Shown one piece after another: positions 18,032-27,426 of a stretch of 64,000 bases of DNA. The DNA is from Echinicola strongylocentroti (GTDB lineage Bacteria; Bacteroidota; Bacteroidia; Cytophagales; Cyclobacteriaceae), in the NCBI RefSeq assembly GCF_003260975.1, contig NZ_CP030041.1:744001-808000 (forward strand). Reading direction: 5' to 3'. Position numbers and translations under genes: made by a program. Below the pieces are notes generated by a model, which saw only the letters and a program-made list of their open reading frames with translations, ran no database searches and was not told the DNA's origin. Within the stretch, counting starts at the first letter, position 1. Each line of letters starts with the position of its first letter.

Positions 18032-18574
18032 TCAACCCGTTACCTTCTCGACCACCAAATTATGGTTGGTGTAAATACAGATATCAGCCGCTATATTTAG
18101 GCTTTCCCTGACCATTTCTTCAGCAGAAAGCTGTGTCGCAAATTTCTTCAGTGCCCTGGCGGAAGACTGCGCATACATGCTCCCCGAACCGATGGTGGCG
18201 ATTCCCATATCCGGTTCGATCACATCACCGGTACCGGAAATGATCAGCACGTCATCCGCATCGGCCACAATCATCATGGCTTCCAGCTTACTCAACATCC
18301 TGTCGGTCCTCCATTCTTTGGCCAGTTCCACGGCTGCCCGTTTCATATTGTTACCATAGGCGCCGAGTTTCTCCTCAAACTTTTCCAATAATGTAAAAGC
18401 GTCTGCTGTGGAGCCCGCAAATCCGGTGACTATCCTCCCGCCCTGTAGTCTTCTCACTTTGTTCACGCTGCTTTTGGCTACGGTATTTCCCAGTGTGGCC
18501 TGGCCGTCTGCTCCTATGACTACTTCTCCATTATGCTTAATGGCCACTACGGTGGTGGATCTTAATTTTTCCAT
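18032..18574 (-). CDS. hslV: HslV, proteolytic subunit of the HslUV ATP-dependent protease
   Basis: 180 residues. MEKLRS is followed by TTVVAIKHNGEVVIGADGQA, so removal of six residues would expose the N-terminal Thr nucleophile. The GQATLGNTVAKSSVNKVRRL and ATIGSGSMYAQSSARAL blocks are typical of HslV. It forms a double hexameric chamber that degrades proteins delivered by the HslU unfoldase. hslU is not adjacent and must lie elsewhere. The six-residue propeptide is longer than the single Met removed in E. coli. Confidence 0.95.
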   Translation of the reverse strand: MEKLRSTTVVAIKHNGEVVIGADGQATLGNTVAKSSVNKVRRLQGGRIVTGFAGSTADAFTLLEKFEEKLGAYGNNMKRAAVELAKEWRTDRMLSKLEAMMIVADADDVLIISGTGDVIEPDMGIATIGSGSMYAQSSARALKKFATQLSAEEMVRESLNIAADICIYTNHNLVVEKVTG

Positions 18575-18880
18575 GTTTGTTTAATATTGTAATGTTGAAA
18601 AGCTTGTAATGTTTAGGGATCAAATGGTATCGCAGCTAAAGCCAAGTTTATTTTCAGTATCAACCAAGAGTCCCTTGGCTGTCCCTATTTTCCCGTAGGG
18701 CTTTGGGTGATTTTGTCTTGACTCTTTTCTCTATCTCTACCTCCAGCTACTAACCGCGCTCCCCTAAATACTTCACCCGAACTGGGCAAAAACCATACTA
18801 AAAGAAAAAGCCCTGTCAGTATTATACTGAACAGGACTTTTTGACATATTTTGACAGCACATCTGTGCTGAACATGCAAT
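18575..18880. other. intergenic region between hslV and pyruvate dehydrogenase E2
   Basis: It contains the E2 terminator (18803-18843). A 64-codon minus-strand frame (18685-18879) has no family features and overlaps that terminator, so no gene is called. Confidence 0.5.
18803..18843 (-). terminator. terminator of the E2 gene
   Basis: Minus strand: AAAGTCCTGTTCAGTATAAT pairs with ATACTGACAGGGCTTT and is followed by a T/C-rich run. It lies about 40 bases after the E2 stop codon. Confidence 0.7.
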
Positions 18881-20551
18881 TTAAATCAGGATTCTTACGG
18901 GGTCTTCCAGTAATCCCTTAAGGGTTTTGAGGAATCCGGAACCTACAGCGCCATCTACCACTCTGTGGTCACATGACAAGGTTACTTTCATGACATTGCC
19001 TACCTGCATCTGTCCTTCCTTCACGACCACTGTTTCCTTGATTCCGCCTACTGCCAGGATACAAGCATCAGGTGGATTGACAATAGCGGTAAATTCTTCA
19101 ATGCCAAACATTCCAAGATTGGAAATAGTAAAGGTATTGCCTTCCCAATCTTTAGGCTGCAGTTCTTTGTTTTTGGCTTTTCCTCCCAAGCTCTTGGCTT
19201 CTTGGGAAATCTGTGACAAGGTCTTGCTATCTGCAAAACGGATCACCGGTACCAAAAGTCCTTCCTCTACCGCTACGGCCATACCTATATGGACGTGTTC
19301 ATTGTAACGGATCTTATCTCCTAGCCAGCTCGAATTCACTTTTGGATGTTGTTTCAAGGCAGCCGCCACCGCTTTGATCACCATATCATTGAAGGAAATT
19401 TTCACCGGAGCGATTTCGTTCATGCTCTTACGCGCTTCGATTGCCTTGTCCATATTGATCTCCATGGTCAAGTAGAAGTGCGGAGCACTGAATTTACTCT
19501 CTGCCAATCGCTTGGCAATGGTTTTCCTCATCTGGGAAACTTTCTCTTCAGTATAAGACTCCTGTCCTACCGCTGCAGGTGCAGCAGCTCCAGACTGTGC
19601 AGCCGGTGCAGATGCCGGATCAAAACTCTCTACGTCTCTTTTGATGATTCGTCCACCTTCACCTGATCCATTGATCAGTGAGATATCCACGCCTTTGTCC
19701 TCTGCCAGTTTCTTGGCCAGTGGAGAGGCTTTTATTCTTCCATTGTCAGTAGAACTACTGGAAGAGCTTGAGGTCTTTTCTGCTCCTTCTTTCTTTGGTG
19801 CTGGCTTGGATTCAGCCTTAGGCGCTTCCTTCTTTTCCTCCTTGGCAGCTGGCTTTTCTTCACCGCCTCCATTGGACTTTTGCTCATGTGCTTTTAGAAG
19901 CTTCTCATAATCAGCCCCTTTTTCACCAATCACGGCGATCACTCCGTCGATCGGAACACTATCTCCTTCTTGGACACCGATATGCAATAGCACGCCATCA
20001 TCATAAGATTCCAGTTCCATAGTGGCTTTGTCGGTTTCTACCTCTGCCAAAATATCTCCGGATTTTACCTCATCACCTTCTTTTTTCAACCAAGAAGCAA
20101 TAGCGCCTTCCTGCATGGTATCACTCATCTTCGGCATGGTGATCAGGTTGGCATTGACATCAGATGTATCGATATCTTCAGCAGGTGCACTTTCCTCGCT
20201 GTTGTCAGATTTTGCCTCGTCTTTTTTCTCCTCTTTGGGTTCTTCTTTACTAGAGTCTGAATCTCCAGAACCTCCTTCTTCCACATCCTTGAGCAGGTCG
20301 TCGATGTTTTCACCTTCTTCGCCAATAATGGCGATCACCCCATTTACAGGAACGGCATCTTTTTCTTCCACTCCTATGTGCAACAACACCCCTTCATCAT
20401 AAGACTCCAGTTCCATGGTGGCTTTGTCGGTTTCTACTTCCGCTAGGATGTCCCCAGCTTTTACATCGTCTCCTACTTTCTTTAACCAAGCTGCGATCAC
20501 CCCTTCTTCCATGGTGTCGCTCATTTTGGGCATTCTTATTACTTCGGCCAT
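18881..20551 (-). CDS. pyruvate dehydrogenase E2, dihydrolipoamide acetyltransferase
   Basis: 556 residues. Two lipoyl domains (about 1-78 and 136-213), each with the lipoylated Lys in EVETDKATMELES, are joined by acidic or Ala/Lys/Ser-rich linkers. A peripheral subunit-binding domain (about 278-315: ASPLAKKLAEDKGVDISLIN) and the catalytic acetyltransferase domain (about 335-556) follow, with the active-site His in SCDHRVVDGAVG. It moves acetyl groups from E1 to CoA in the pyruvate dehydrogenase complex. MAEVIRMPKMSDTMEEGVI, the two lipoyl domains and the overall length fit pyruvate rather than 2-oxoglutarate dehydrogenase. E1 and E3 genes are not adjacent. Confidence 0.94.
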   Translation of the reverse strand: MAEVIRMPKMSDTMEEGVIAAWLKKVGDDVKAGDILAEVETDKATMELESYDEGVLLHIGVEEKDAVPVNGVIAIIGEEGENIDDLLKDVEEGGSGDSDSSKEEPKEEKKDEAKSDNSEESAPAEDIDTSDVNANLITMPKMSDTMQEGAIASWLKKEGDEVKSGDILAEVETDKATMELESYDDGVLLHIGVQEGDSVPIDGVIAVIGEKGADYEKLLKAHEQKSNGGGEEKPAAKEEKKEAPKAESKPAPKKEGAEKTSSSSSSSTDNGRIKASPLAKKLAEDKGVDISLINGSGEGGRIIKRDVESFDPASAPAAQSGAAAPAAVGQESYTEEKVSQMRKTIAKRLAESKFSAPHFYLTMEINMDKAIEARKSMNEIAPVKISFNDMVIKAVAAALKQHPKVNSSWLGDKIRYNEHVHIGMAVAVEEGLLVPVIRFADSKTLSQISQEAKSLGGKAKNKELQPKDWEGNTFTISNLGMFGIEEFTAIVNPPDACILAVGGIKETVVVKEGQMQVGNVMKVTLSCDHRVVDGAVGSGFLKTLKGLLEDPVRILI

Positions 20552-20635
20552 AAGTTTTCTATATCCTATTCAATTTTACGCAAGTCAAAAATAGTTCTTA
20601 AAATATCTTTATTCAAATTTAATAATGGTAATTTC

Positions 20636-21634
20636 ATGACTGCAAATCATGAAAACGTTTCGATTCTTGCTAAAATGCCTTTGATCAACAACACCTCCTA
20701 TGCCGGACCGCCCGTATTGTTTAACGGTCACTTACAGACCATCTTCCCGGCACTTTTTAGAAAGAACCTCTCCTTACCCTTTGACAGAGAAAGAATTACC
20801 ACTCCTGACGGAGACTTCCTCGATCTGGATTGGCTGTGCCAAGATAATAAAAAACTTGTCATTATCAGTCATGGTCTGGAAGGAGATAGCCAAAGACCTT
20901 ATATGAAAGGTATGGCCAAACATTTTTTTCAAAATGCTTACGACGTACTCTCCTGGAACTTCCGAGGCTGCAGTGGATCGCTTAATAACAAGCCTTTCTT
21001 TTATCATTCTGGCGCTACGTATGACCTGCAAACTGTGGTCTCTCACGCAGAGGACAGGTATGATGAGGTATATTTGATCGGTTTTAGCCTTGGAGGAAAC
21101 TTGACCCTAAAATACTTGGGAGAACCTCAATCCAAAAACCCGAAAATCAAAAAAGCAGTAACCATATCCGTCCCCCTCCACCTCAAAGGCAGCTGTAACA
21201 AGATCAGTACAGGAGAAAATATCATCTACTCCAATCGGTTTTTGAAAACACTGAAGGAAAAGGTGCGAAAAAAAGCGCTGATGTTTCCCGGTGAGTTATC
21301 GATAGAAGGCTTGGACCAAATAAAAACCCTCAGGGATTTTGATGATAAATTTACCGGCCCTATGCACGGCTTCAGGGATGCCCACCACTATTATGACGAG
21401 TGTTCATCCCTCTTCTTCCTTGACGGCATCACCATCCCCACACTCGTCCTCAATGCCCAAAACGACCCATTTTTGAGCATCGAGTGCTTTCCTGTGGACA
21501 AGGCCAAAAGGCTTGAAAAGGTATTCATGGAGTTTCCTGCCATTGGAGGGCATGTAGGTTTTAGCCCCAGAAAAAGAAGAGAAATCTACTGGTCAGAAAA
21601 AAGAGCATTTGAATTTATCGATTCGGATGATTAA
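20636..21634 (+). CDS. YheT-family alpha/beta hydrolase
   Basis: 332 residues, or 319 if translation starts at the in-frame ATG at 20675 (MPLINNTSY), where family similarity begins. FNGHLQTIFPALFRK is the YheT signature. The fold shows the HGLEGDSQRPY oxyanion loop, the nucleophile elbow GFSLGGN with its Ser, Asp in NAQNDPFLS and His in IGGHVGF. YheT proteins are cytoplasmic esterase-like enzymes of uncertain substrate. It diverges from the E2 gene and is followed after 26 bases by the SRAP gene on the same strand. Confidence 0.9.
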   Translation: MTANHENVSILAKMPLINNTSYAGPPVLFNGHLQTIFPALFRKNLSLPFDRERITTPDGDFLDLDWLCQDNKKLVIISHGLEGDSQRPYMKGMAKHFFQNAYDVLSWNFRGCSGSLNNKPFFYHSGATYDLQTVVSHAEDRYDEVYLIGFSLGGNLTLKYLGEPQSKNPKIKKAVTISVPLHLKGSCNKISTGENIIYSNRFLKTLKEKVRKKALMFPGELSIEGLDQIKTLRDFDDKFTGPMHGFRDAHHYYDECSSLFFLDGITIPTLVLNAQNDPFLSIECFPVDKAKRLEKVFMEFPAIGGHVGFSPRKRREIYWSEKRAFEFIDSDD

Positions 21635-21660
21635 TTTACACAAAACTCCCACGAGACATC

Positions 21661-22359
21661 ATGTGTGAACGATATTCCTTAGCCACGAACAAACAAGATT
21701 TGGAAAACCGATTTGAATCGGAGATGTTGGACAACTTCCAACCCCGCTACAATATAGGCCCTACCCAGCTGCTGCCAGTAATTACCTCTGATAGCCCACG
21801 GGGATTTTCACACTTTTATTGGGGAGTAACCCCCGAATTCTCCAAAAATAAACCTGTATCGCTAAAATACATCAATGCCCATGCTGAGACGGTCCACCTC
21901 AAGGCCTCCAGCAAATCCGCCTTCCAAAGACGCCGGTGCATCATTCCTGCCGACGGCTATTATGTATGGAAAAAAGTGGGCAAAAAAACCAAGATCCCCT
22001 ATCGCATCACCTTTCATGACAAGCGTCTTTTTAGCTTTGCAGGGATCTGGGAGGAATTCGAAAACGAAGCCGGCAATATTAACCATACATTTTCCCTGCT
22101 GACCACTGAGGCCAACTCCCTCCATAAAGACTTTGGTGACCGAATGCCGGTGATCCTAGAACGAGAGCAGGAAAAAATCTGGCTGGACAAATTTAAAGGA
22201 ACTGACCAGTTACTCGCCATTCTAAACGGCCAGGACGCTGATGCCATGACCGCATTCACGGTCTCCCAAATGGTCAACCAGATCAATGTGGATTCGGAAT
22301 ACCTCATCAAAAAAACAAGCCCCATGGACCAGTTTGGAAATTATACGCTCTTTGGTTAA
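21661..22359 (+). CDS. SRAP-family protein (HMCES/YedK-like), divergent active site
   Basis: 232 residues. Cys2 (MCERYSL) is the residue that links covalently to abasic sites in single-stranded DNA in HMCES/YedK. PRYNIGPTQ, INAHAET and RRCIIPADGYYVWKK follow the family order. Two family landmarks differ: the Glu of the usual GFYEW box is Val (GYYVW), and the His of the usual iHxRMP motif is Gly (FGDRMPVIL). If the alignment is right, crosslinking may persist while its reversal chemistry changes. The Met1 must be removed to free Cys2. It lies in tandem with the YheT-like gene. Confidence 0.88.
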   Translation: MCERYSLATNKQDLENRFESEMLDNFQPRYNIGPTQLLPVITSDSPRGFSHFYWGVTPEFSKNKPVSLKYINAHAETVHLKASSKSAFQRRRCIIPADGYYVWKKVGKKTKIPYRITFHDKRLFSFAGIWEEFENEAGNINHTFSLLTTEANSLHKDFGDRMPVILEREQEKIWLDKFKGTDQLLAILNGQDADAMTAFTVSQMVNQINVDSEYLIKKTSPMDQFGNYTLFG

Positions 22360-22557
22360 TTGAAGGCTTACAGGTCGGCCAGTTAGAACATTAATCCATA
22401 ATCCTTTTCAGTCACCAAGGCACTCTTAAGAAGCCTGTCGGCATCCGATTATTTAAATTCTCCATGAGATTTTGCCAAAGATGGTGCATATTTGTAGCAT
22501 TGTCATGCTAAACACTGACGATCACTTAGCCTAAAGCTGTATATAACCTGATTGATC

Positions 22558-23556
22558 ATGAAAAAATCCAGAATAATCGGTGTGGGACATTATGTCCCCG
22601 ACAATGTCGTCACCAACCACGACCTCACCAAGATAATGGACACTAGTGACGAATGGATCGTGGAAAGGACCGGCATCAAGGAAAGGAGATGGTTTACACC
22701 TGGAGTGGACACCGTCGCCAATATGTCGACCAAAGCCAGTAAAATGGCCGCTGAACGAGCCGGTATCGACATCAAGGAAATTGATTTCATTATTTTTTCC
22801 ACCAGTACACCTGATTATTTTGCTCCGGGAAATGGCGTACTCCTACAGAGGGAACTTGGCCTCCAGGGCATTGGAGCTTTGGATATCAGGAACGCTTGTT
22901 CTGGCTTTATATACGGACTATCCGTCGCGGATCAATTCATCAAAACCGGCATGTACAAAACCATCCTGTTGGTAGGTGCTGAAATCCAATCATCGGCCCT
23001 CGACAAAAGCACTGCGGGGAGATCCAATGCGGTGATTTTTGCAGATGGAGCGGGTGCTGCCATCGTCCAAGCCACCGAAGGAAGCCATCAGGGTATCCTG
23101 TCGAGCCACCTGCATGCGGACGGTGACTATGCCGAAGAGCTTTACCTCAAGGATCCTGGCAGCAGCCGGGAGACCAGACTGTCACCAGAAATGGTAAACG
23201 ACGACAGTTTCCGTATGCAAATGAACGGCAATGTGGTCTTCAAACATGCCGTCGTCCGTTTTCACGAAGTGATAAAAGAGGCCCTTACCGCCAATGACAA
23301 AACCGTGGACGACCTGGACCTGCTCGTTCCCCACCAAGCCAATCTACGGATCAGCCAGTTTATCCAACAGCAATTTGGTTTGGCTGACGAAAAAGTATTC
23401 AACAATATCCAGCGTTACGGCAACACCACTGCGGCCACCATCCCCTTGGCCCTGAGCGAAGCTTGGGACCAAGGAAAAATCAAGGAAGGTGACCTCCTCT
23501 GCCTGGCAGCTTTTGGTAGCGGCTTTGCTTGGGGATCTGTATTGCTTCACTGGTAA
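22558..23556 (+). CDS. fabH: beta-ketoacyl-ACP synthase III
   Basis: 332 residues from the ATG at 22558; a TTG two codons upstream is less likely. The catalytic triad is present: Cys114 in IRNACSGFIYGL, His in LLVPHQANLRIS and Asn in RYGNTTAATIPLAL. It condenses acetyl-CoA (or branched acyl-CoA) with malonyl-ACP to start fatty acid synthesis. The start MKKSRIIGVGHYVPDNVVTN and the length fit FabH. It is not next to plsX or other fab genes, so it may be one of several FabH paralogues, some of which act in secondary pathways. Confidence 0.9.
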   Translation: MKKSRIIGVGHYVPDNVVTNHDLTKIMDTSDEWIVERTGIKERRWFTPGVDTVANMSTKASKMAAERAGIDIKEIDFIIFSTSTPDYFAPGNGVLLQRELGLQGIGALDIRNACSGFIYGLSVADQFIKTGMYKTILLVGAEIQSSALDKSTAGRSNAVIFADGAGAAIVQATEGSHQGILSSHLHADGDYAEELYLKDPGSSRETRLSPEMVNDDSFRMQMNGNVVFKHAVVRFHEVIKEALTANDKTVDDLDLLVPHQANLRISQFIQQQFGLADEKVFNNIQRYGNTTAATIPLALSEAWDQGKIKEGDLLCLAAFGSGFAWGSVLLHW

Positions 23557-23565
23557 CCCCTGTCC

Positions 23566-24135
23566 ATGGAAGACCAAAAAATCAACTTAAGAATACTTGA
23601 AGATGAAGCGTTGTTCCTGGGCATCCATCAGCTGAAGGATCAATTTGTCTCGGTATTTTCGGCAGTAGCCAACAACATCCAAGAACAAGAACTCGAAGCC
23701 TTTCATCCCCTTCAAAAAGGCAAGAAAATAGCCAAGGGCAATGAGTTGCAACATTGTCCCTATCAAGTCTTGGACCTGGTGAGGAACTTCGACAAATCGC
23801 AAGGGTTTAATATCAGGTTTCTCAACTGGTGGGGCCACGGCCTTTATGTTTTGGTGTTTTTTGGAAAAGACCGTCTTCCTGCAGCAGGTGTCCATGAGAG
23901 TTACATAGCGCATGGATATGAGGTATGCCTGACGGGATCTCCTTGGGATTATAAAGCTATCGTAAAACATCACCGATCCACCCAAGAAGTCCAGCCCAAA
24001 ACTCTCCGTGAGCATGTCAGCCATTTCCAGCACCTGCAGTTTATCAAACATATCCCGTACACAAGAGGTATTGAAAGGCTTCAAGATGACATCTATGCAG
24101 AATGGGGGTGCTTAAAGAAGTTTCATCATGTCTAA
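23566..24135 (+). CDS. conserved hypothetical protein
   Basis: 189 residues, starting 9 bases after the fabH-type gene and on the same strand, so probably co-transcribed. No known domain is recognised. It has aromatic and His-rich segments (NWWGHGLYVLVFFGKD, KHHRSTQEVQ, HVSHFQHLQFIKHIPY) and no signal or membrane helix. The reading frame has good coding character, while a minus-strand frame over the same DNA does not. Function unknown. Confidence 0.65.
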   Translation: MEDQKINLRILEDEALFLGIHQLKDQFVSVFSAVANNIQEQELEAFHPLQKGKKIAKGNELQHCPYQVLDLVRNFDKSQGFNIRFLNWWGHGLYVLVFFGKDRLPAAGVHESYIAHGYEVCLTGSPWDYKAIVKHHRSTQEVQPKTLREHVSHFQHLQFIKHIPYTRGIERLQDDIYAEWGCLKKFHHV

Positions 24136-24236
24136 TGGCTTTTTTTAAAGAATTAATTCTAATTTAGAAACTAGAAAAGAACAGAAAACGTAAACCCCAC
24201 ATACAAAAAAACTTTCAGAAACGCGTTATAACTCCC

Positions 24237-25823
24237 ATGAAGTATCTTTTTATAATATGTTGTTTTTTGGTGAGTACCAGTTTGGTCTACTCCCAAAGAA
24301 AAGCTGTACAAATATACAACGCCGACTCCACAGTAGTGGCTTCTGGAGTAGTAGAAAATGGCAAAATGGAGGGATTATGGCAATTGACCTCTCCCAAAAC
24401 CAAGAAGCTTCTGGAGGAAGGCTACCTCAAGGCAGGCAAAAAGGATGGGCTATGGACTACCTACCATTCCAATGGCACCAAGCACATCGTCGCCGAATAC
24501 CGCAACAATAAACTTACAGGGCCTCTAAAGGAATACGACGAAGAGGGCTACCTCTTGGTGGACGCCACCTACAAAGACAGTGTAGCTGTAGGAGAATACA
24601 AGGAATATTACGGTGCCACTGTGGCACAATACGGCTTCAACCCTAGCAAAAGAAGAAAACGCGAAGGCCAATTTAAAAATGGACAGCTAAATGGTGAGTG
24701 GCTCTCCTATTATGAAAGTGGACAGCTGGCCATCAAAAGCACCTATAAGAACGGTGAGCTGAATGGTGCTTATTTGGAATATAGCCGTGAAGGTCAACTC
24801 GTCGTAGAAGTCAACTACGTGGACGGTGAACCTGATGGTGACTTCACTCGATACTCCATCGACAATATCGTAGAACAAACCGGTGAATACATGCAAGGGA
24901 AAAAAGTAGGAAAGTGGACCACTTATTTCCCCGGTACCAAAACGGTGGCCGCTGAAGAAGAGTATGATGATAACGGCTATAAATCAAGCACTTGGAAGTA
25001 CTATTACGAAAATCGCCGATTGGCTCGTATGGAGCGGTATGAAAATGATATCCCTGTAGGTACCTGGGAAGAATACTTCCCCAATAAAAACCTTGCCAAG
25101 CGCAAAACCTATGAGCTAGGGATGCCTACTGGTGAATATGAAGAAAACCATGAAGACGGAGAACCTTCTGTACGTGGCCAATACACCAATGGGGTAAAAT
25201 CCGGGCTGTGGAAAAGCTATTACACCGATGGCCAGCTGTATTCTATTGGCGAGTATAAAAACGGGGTAAAATCTGGGCTGTGGAAATATTTTAACAAAAT
25301 AGGCATCCTAATCGCAGAGGGGGAATATGAACTGGGCTCTGAACACGGTCAGTGGTTTTACTACTACGATGGTGGCCAGCTAAAATCTGTAGGCAGCTAC
25401 TTTTATGGCTTTGAAGAGGGTACATGGGGGCTTTTCTATGACAACAAAAAACTCACCCAAGAAGAAGAATGGAGCAATGGCAGACTAATGAACGTCAGCG
25501 AGTACCATTCTTATGATGGCAATAAAACCCTTGATAAAGGCACCCTTAAGAACGGCGAAGGTACACGTTACACCTACTATGTCAATGGCACCAAAGAATC
25601 AGAGGGCACCTATCATTTTGGTAAGCAAACCGGAAAATGGACTTACTACCATAACAATGGTAAGATCGCCTCATCCGGAAACATGGAAGACGGCAAAAAA
25701 GAAGGCCGATGGAACTATTATACCAGGTCGGGCAAACTCAGTGAAATCATCACTTTCAATGAAGATGAAATAGTCCCAGACAAACTCCCCGAACCTGACC
25801 TTCCTTTCCAAACATTTGAATAA
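24237..25823 (+). CDS. exported YwqK/MORN-repeat protein
   Basis: 528 residues. A signal peptide (MKYLFIICCFLVSTSLVYSQ) is followed by about twenty tandem units of roughly 22 residues with the pattern YxNGxLxxxGxYxxGxKxGxWxxYY (for example NGVKSGLWKSYYTDGQLYSI). These are YwqK/MORN-type repeats, which form elongated beta structures, probably at the cell surface or in the periplasm. No enzymatic domain is seen. The same repeat type occurs in the cassette gene at 2850-4136. A terminator follows at 25831. Confidence 0.85.
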   Translation: MKYLFIICCFLVSTSLVYSQRKAVQIYNADSTVVASGVVENGKMEGLWQLTSPKTKKLLEEGYLKAGKKDGLWTTYHSNGTKHIVAEYRNNKLTGPLKEYDEEGYLLVDATYKDSVAVGEYKEYYGATVAQYGFNPSKRRKREGQFKNGQLNGEWLSYYESGQLAIKSTYKNGELNGAYLEYSREGQLVVEVNYVDGEPDGDFTRYSIDNIVEQTGEYMQGKKVGKWTTYFPGTKTVAAEEEYDDNGYKSSTWKYYYENRRLARMERYENDIPVGTWEEYFPNKNLAKRKTYELGMPTGEYEENHEDGEPSVRGQYTNGVKSGLWKSYYTDGQLYSIGEYKNGVKSGLWKYFNKIGILIAEGEYELGSEHGQWFYYYDGGQLKSVGSYFYGFEEGTWGLFYDNKKLTQEEEWSNGRLMNVSEYHSYDGNKTLDKGTLKNGEGTRYTYYVNGTKESEGTYHFGKQTGKWTYYHNNGKIASSGNMEDGKKEGRWNYYTRSGKLSEIITFNEDEIVPDKLPEPDLPFQTFE

Positions 25824-25830
25824 ATCACTT

Positions 25831-25868
25831 GCCGTGGCTCAGTTTTCACCAAAAGCCACGGCATTTTT
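25831..25868 (+). terminator. terminator after the YwqK-repeat gene
   Basis: GCCGTGGCT pairs with AGCCACGGC, followed by ATTTTTC. Confidence 0.85.
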
Positions 25869-26114
25869 CATGGCCTAAGGCTCCAATATTTTTCAAAATT
25901 TTAACATTTCAGGGCAAACTTCACTTATCCAACACGTTACAAGCTCCTATTTCAGTATTATTTTAGTGCATTTCTTTACAATCTCTCGAATTATCGTGCG
26001 CACCAAACAATATTTTAACGGAAACACATAAATCTTTTTTAATTTTTTTATAGAAGTGTTTTTTATATTGGGGTATATTTTGTTTATTTGAATACCCTAA
26101 TAAATAAAATACAC

Positions 26115-27353
26115 ATGAATTTAATCGATCCAAAAAAGAGCCTAGACGAAAAAGAAGGAGTAGTAGAAATAAAAAACTACCTCAACAAAATCAAGATCAT
26201 TAAAAATCTCTATACCAATGGCAGCAACACTGCCAGTGAGATTTGTAATGAAGTAGGTATTAGTTTGCCCACAGTCAACTCCCTGCTTACAGACCTCATC
26301 AAATCAGGTCAACTGGTAAAACAAGGGCGTGCAGAGTCCCAAGGCGGGAGAAAACCCGACTTGTATCGACTGGCGCAAGATTCTTTTTACGTACTGGCAC
26401 TAGATATTAGCAAATTTGTGGTTCGCGCAGCCATCTACGACAGCTCCAATAAAGCGGTTACCGAAACGGGGCTGTTCAAAATCACCTTGAACAACGAAAA
26501 ATCGACGTTCGATAAGATCGCCGATTTCATGGAGACCTACATGAAAGAATCCGGTATTCCGCTGGACAAAATCATCTCCATAGGCATGTCAATGCCCGGT
26601 TTGGTAGACTCTGTCAATGGCATCAACCACACCTATTTGAAATTTGGCAAGAAAAGCCTTGTAGAAAATTTTGAAGCGCGGTTCAACAGAAAGGTGTTTA
26701 TAGAAAACGATGCCCGAGCCATGACATTGGCAGAATTTAAGTTTAGCCAAGACCAAAAGTACAATAACGTACTGGGTATTTTCGTAGGCTGGGGAATTGG
26801 CCTTGGGATCATCATCGACGGCAAACTTTACAGAGGTGGCGCCGGCTTTGCAGGTGAATTCAGCCACTCCCCTATTTTCGAATCACGTGAAATCTCCTGC
26901 ACCTGTGGCAAAAAAGGCTGCCTGGAAGCAGTGGCTTCAGGCACAGCCATGGTAAGAATGGCAGAAGAAGCCATCCAAAAAGACAGTGACTCCATCCTCA
27001 GCCGAATGGCCAGAGAACGTGGAGAAGGCATTGATCCTTCCCTCATCGTGGATGCTGCCCTTGCTGGTGACCAGCGAGCGATCACCATCCTGTCCGATGT
27101 TGGACTGGACTTAGGAAGGGGAATTTCGATCCTTATCCAGTTACTTAATCCAGACCTGATTATAGTCGGAGGCAGTGTGGCAGAGGCCCAACAATACCTC
27201 ATCACGCCCATTCAGCAGGCCCTTAACATCTTCAGTATGGCCAAGTCCCGTGAAAAGTCGGAACTGACCTTGTACAAGCTCGGAAAGGAAGTTGGCCTCT
27301 TAGGAGGGGTAGCTGTAGTGATCGAAAATATATTTGAAGATATTATAAACTGA
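26115..27353 (+). CDS. ROK-family transcriptional repressor (NagC-type)
   Basis: 412 residues from the ATG at 26115; the frame extends upstream to a TTG. A winged helix-turn-helix (about 30-85: NTASEICNEVGISLPTVNSL, then GGRKPDLYRL) is followed by a ROK domain with ALDISKFVVRAAIYD and the zinc site GEFSHSPIF...CTCGKKGCLEAVASG. ROK repressors of this type sense sugars or sugar phosphates. It is followed within about 75 bases by the NagB-PIG-L gene and then by a ROK kinase, so it probably controls the amino-sugar cluster. Confidence 0.9.
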   Translation: MNLIDPKKSLDEKEGVVEIKNYLNKIKIIKNLYTNGSNTASEICNEVGISLPTVNSLLTDLIKSGQLVKQGRAESQGGRKPDLYRLAQDSFYVLALDISKFVVRAAIYDSSNKAVTETGLFKITLNNEKSTFDKIADFMETYMKESGIPLDKIISIGMSMPGLVDSVNGINHTYLKFGKKSLVENFEARFNRKVFIENDARAMTLAEFKFSQDQKYNNVLGIFVGWGIGLGIIIDGKLYRGGAGFAGEFSHSPIFESREISCTCGKKGCLEAVASGTAMVRMAEEAIQKDSDSILSRMARERGEGIDPSLIVDAALAGDQRAITILSDVGLDLGRGISILIQLLNPDLIIVGGSVAEAQQYLITPIQQALNIFSMAKSREKSELTLYKLGKEVGLLGGVAVVIENIFEDIIN

Positions 27354-27426
27354 TCCAAGGAGCTGTGGACACTACATGCCCGAGGATCATTTTCAACATA
27401 GCATTAACATAAAAAACAATTCTAAT

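Noticed and set aside
18685..18879. 64-codon minus-strand frame after the E2 gene
   Set aside because: It overlaps the E2 terminator hairpin and has no recognisable domain.
23587..24084. 165-codon minus-strand frame
   Set aside because: It is the antisense shadow of the plus-strand hypothetical gene that continues directly from the fabH-type gene.
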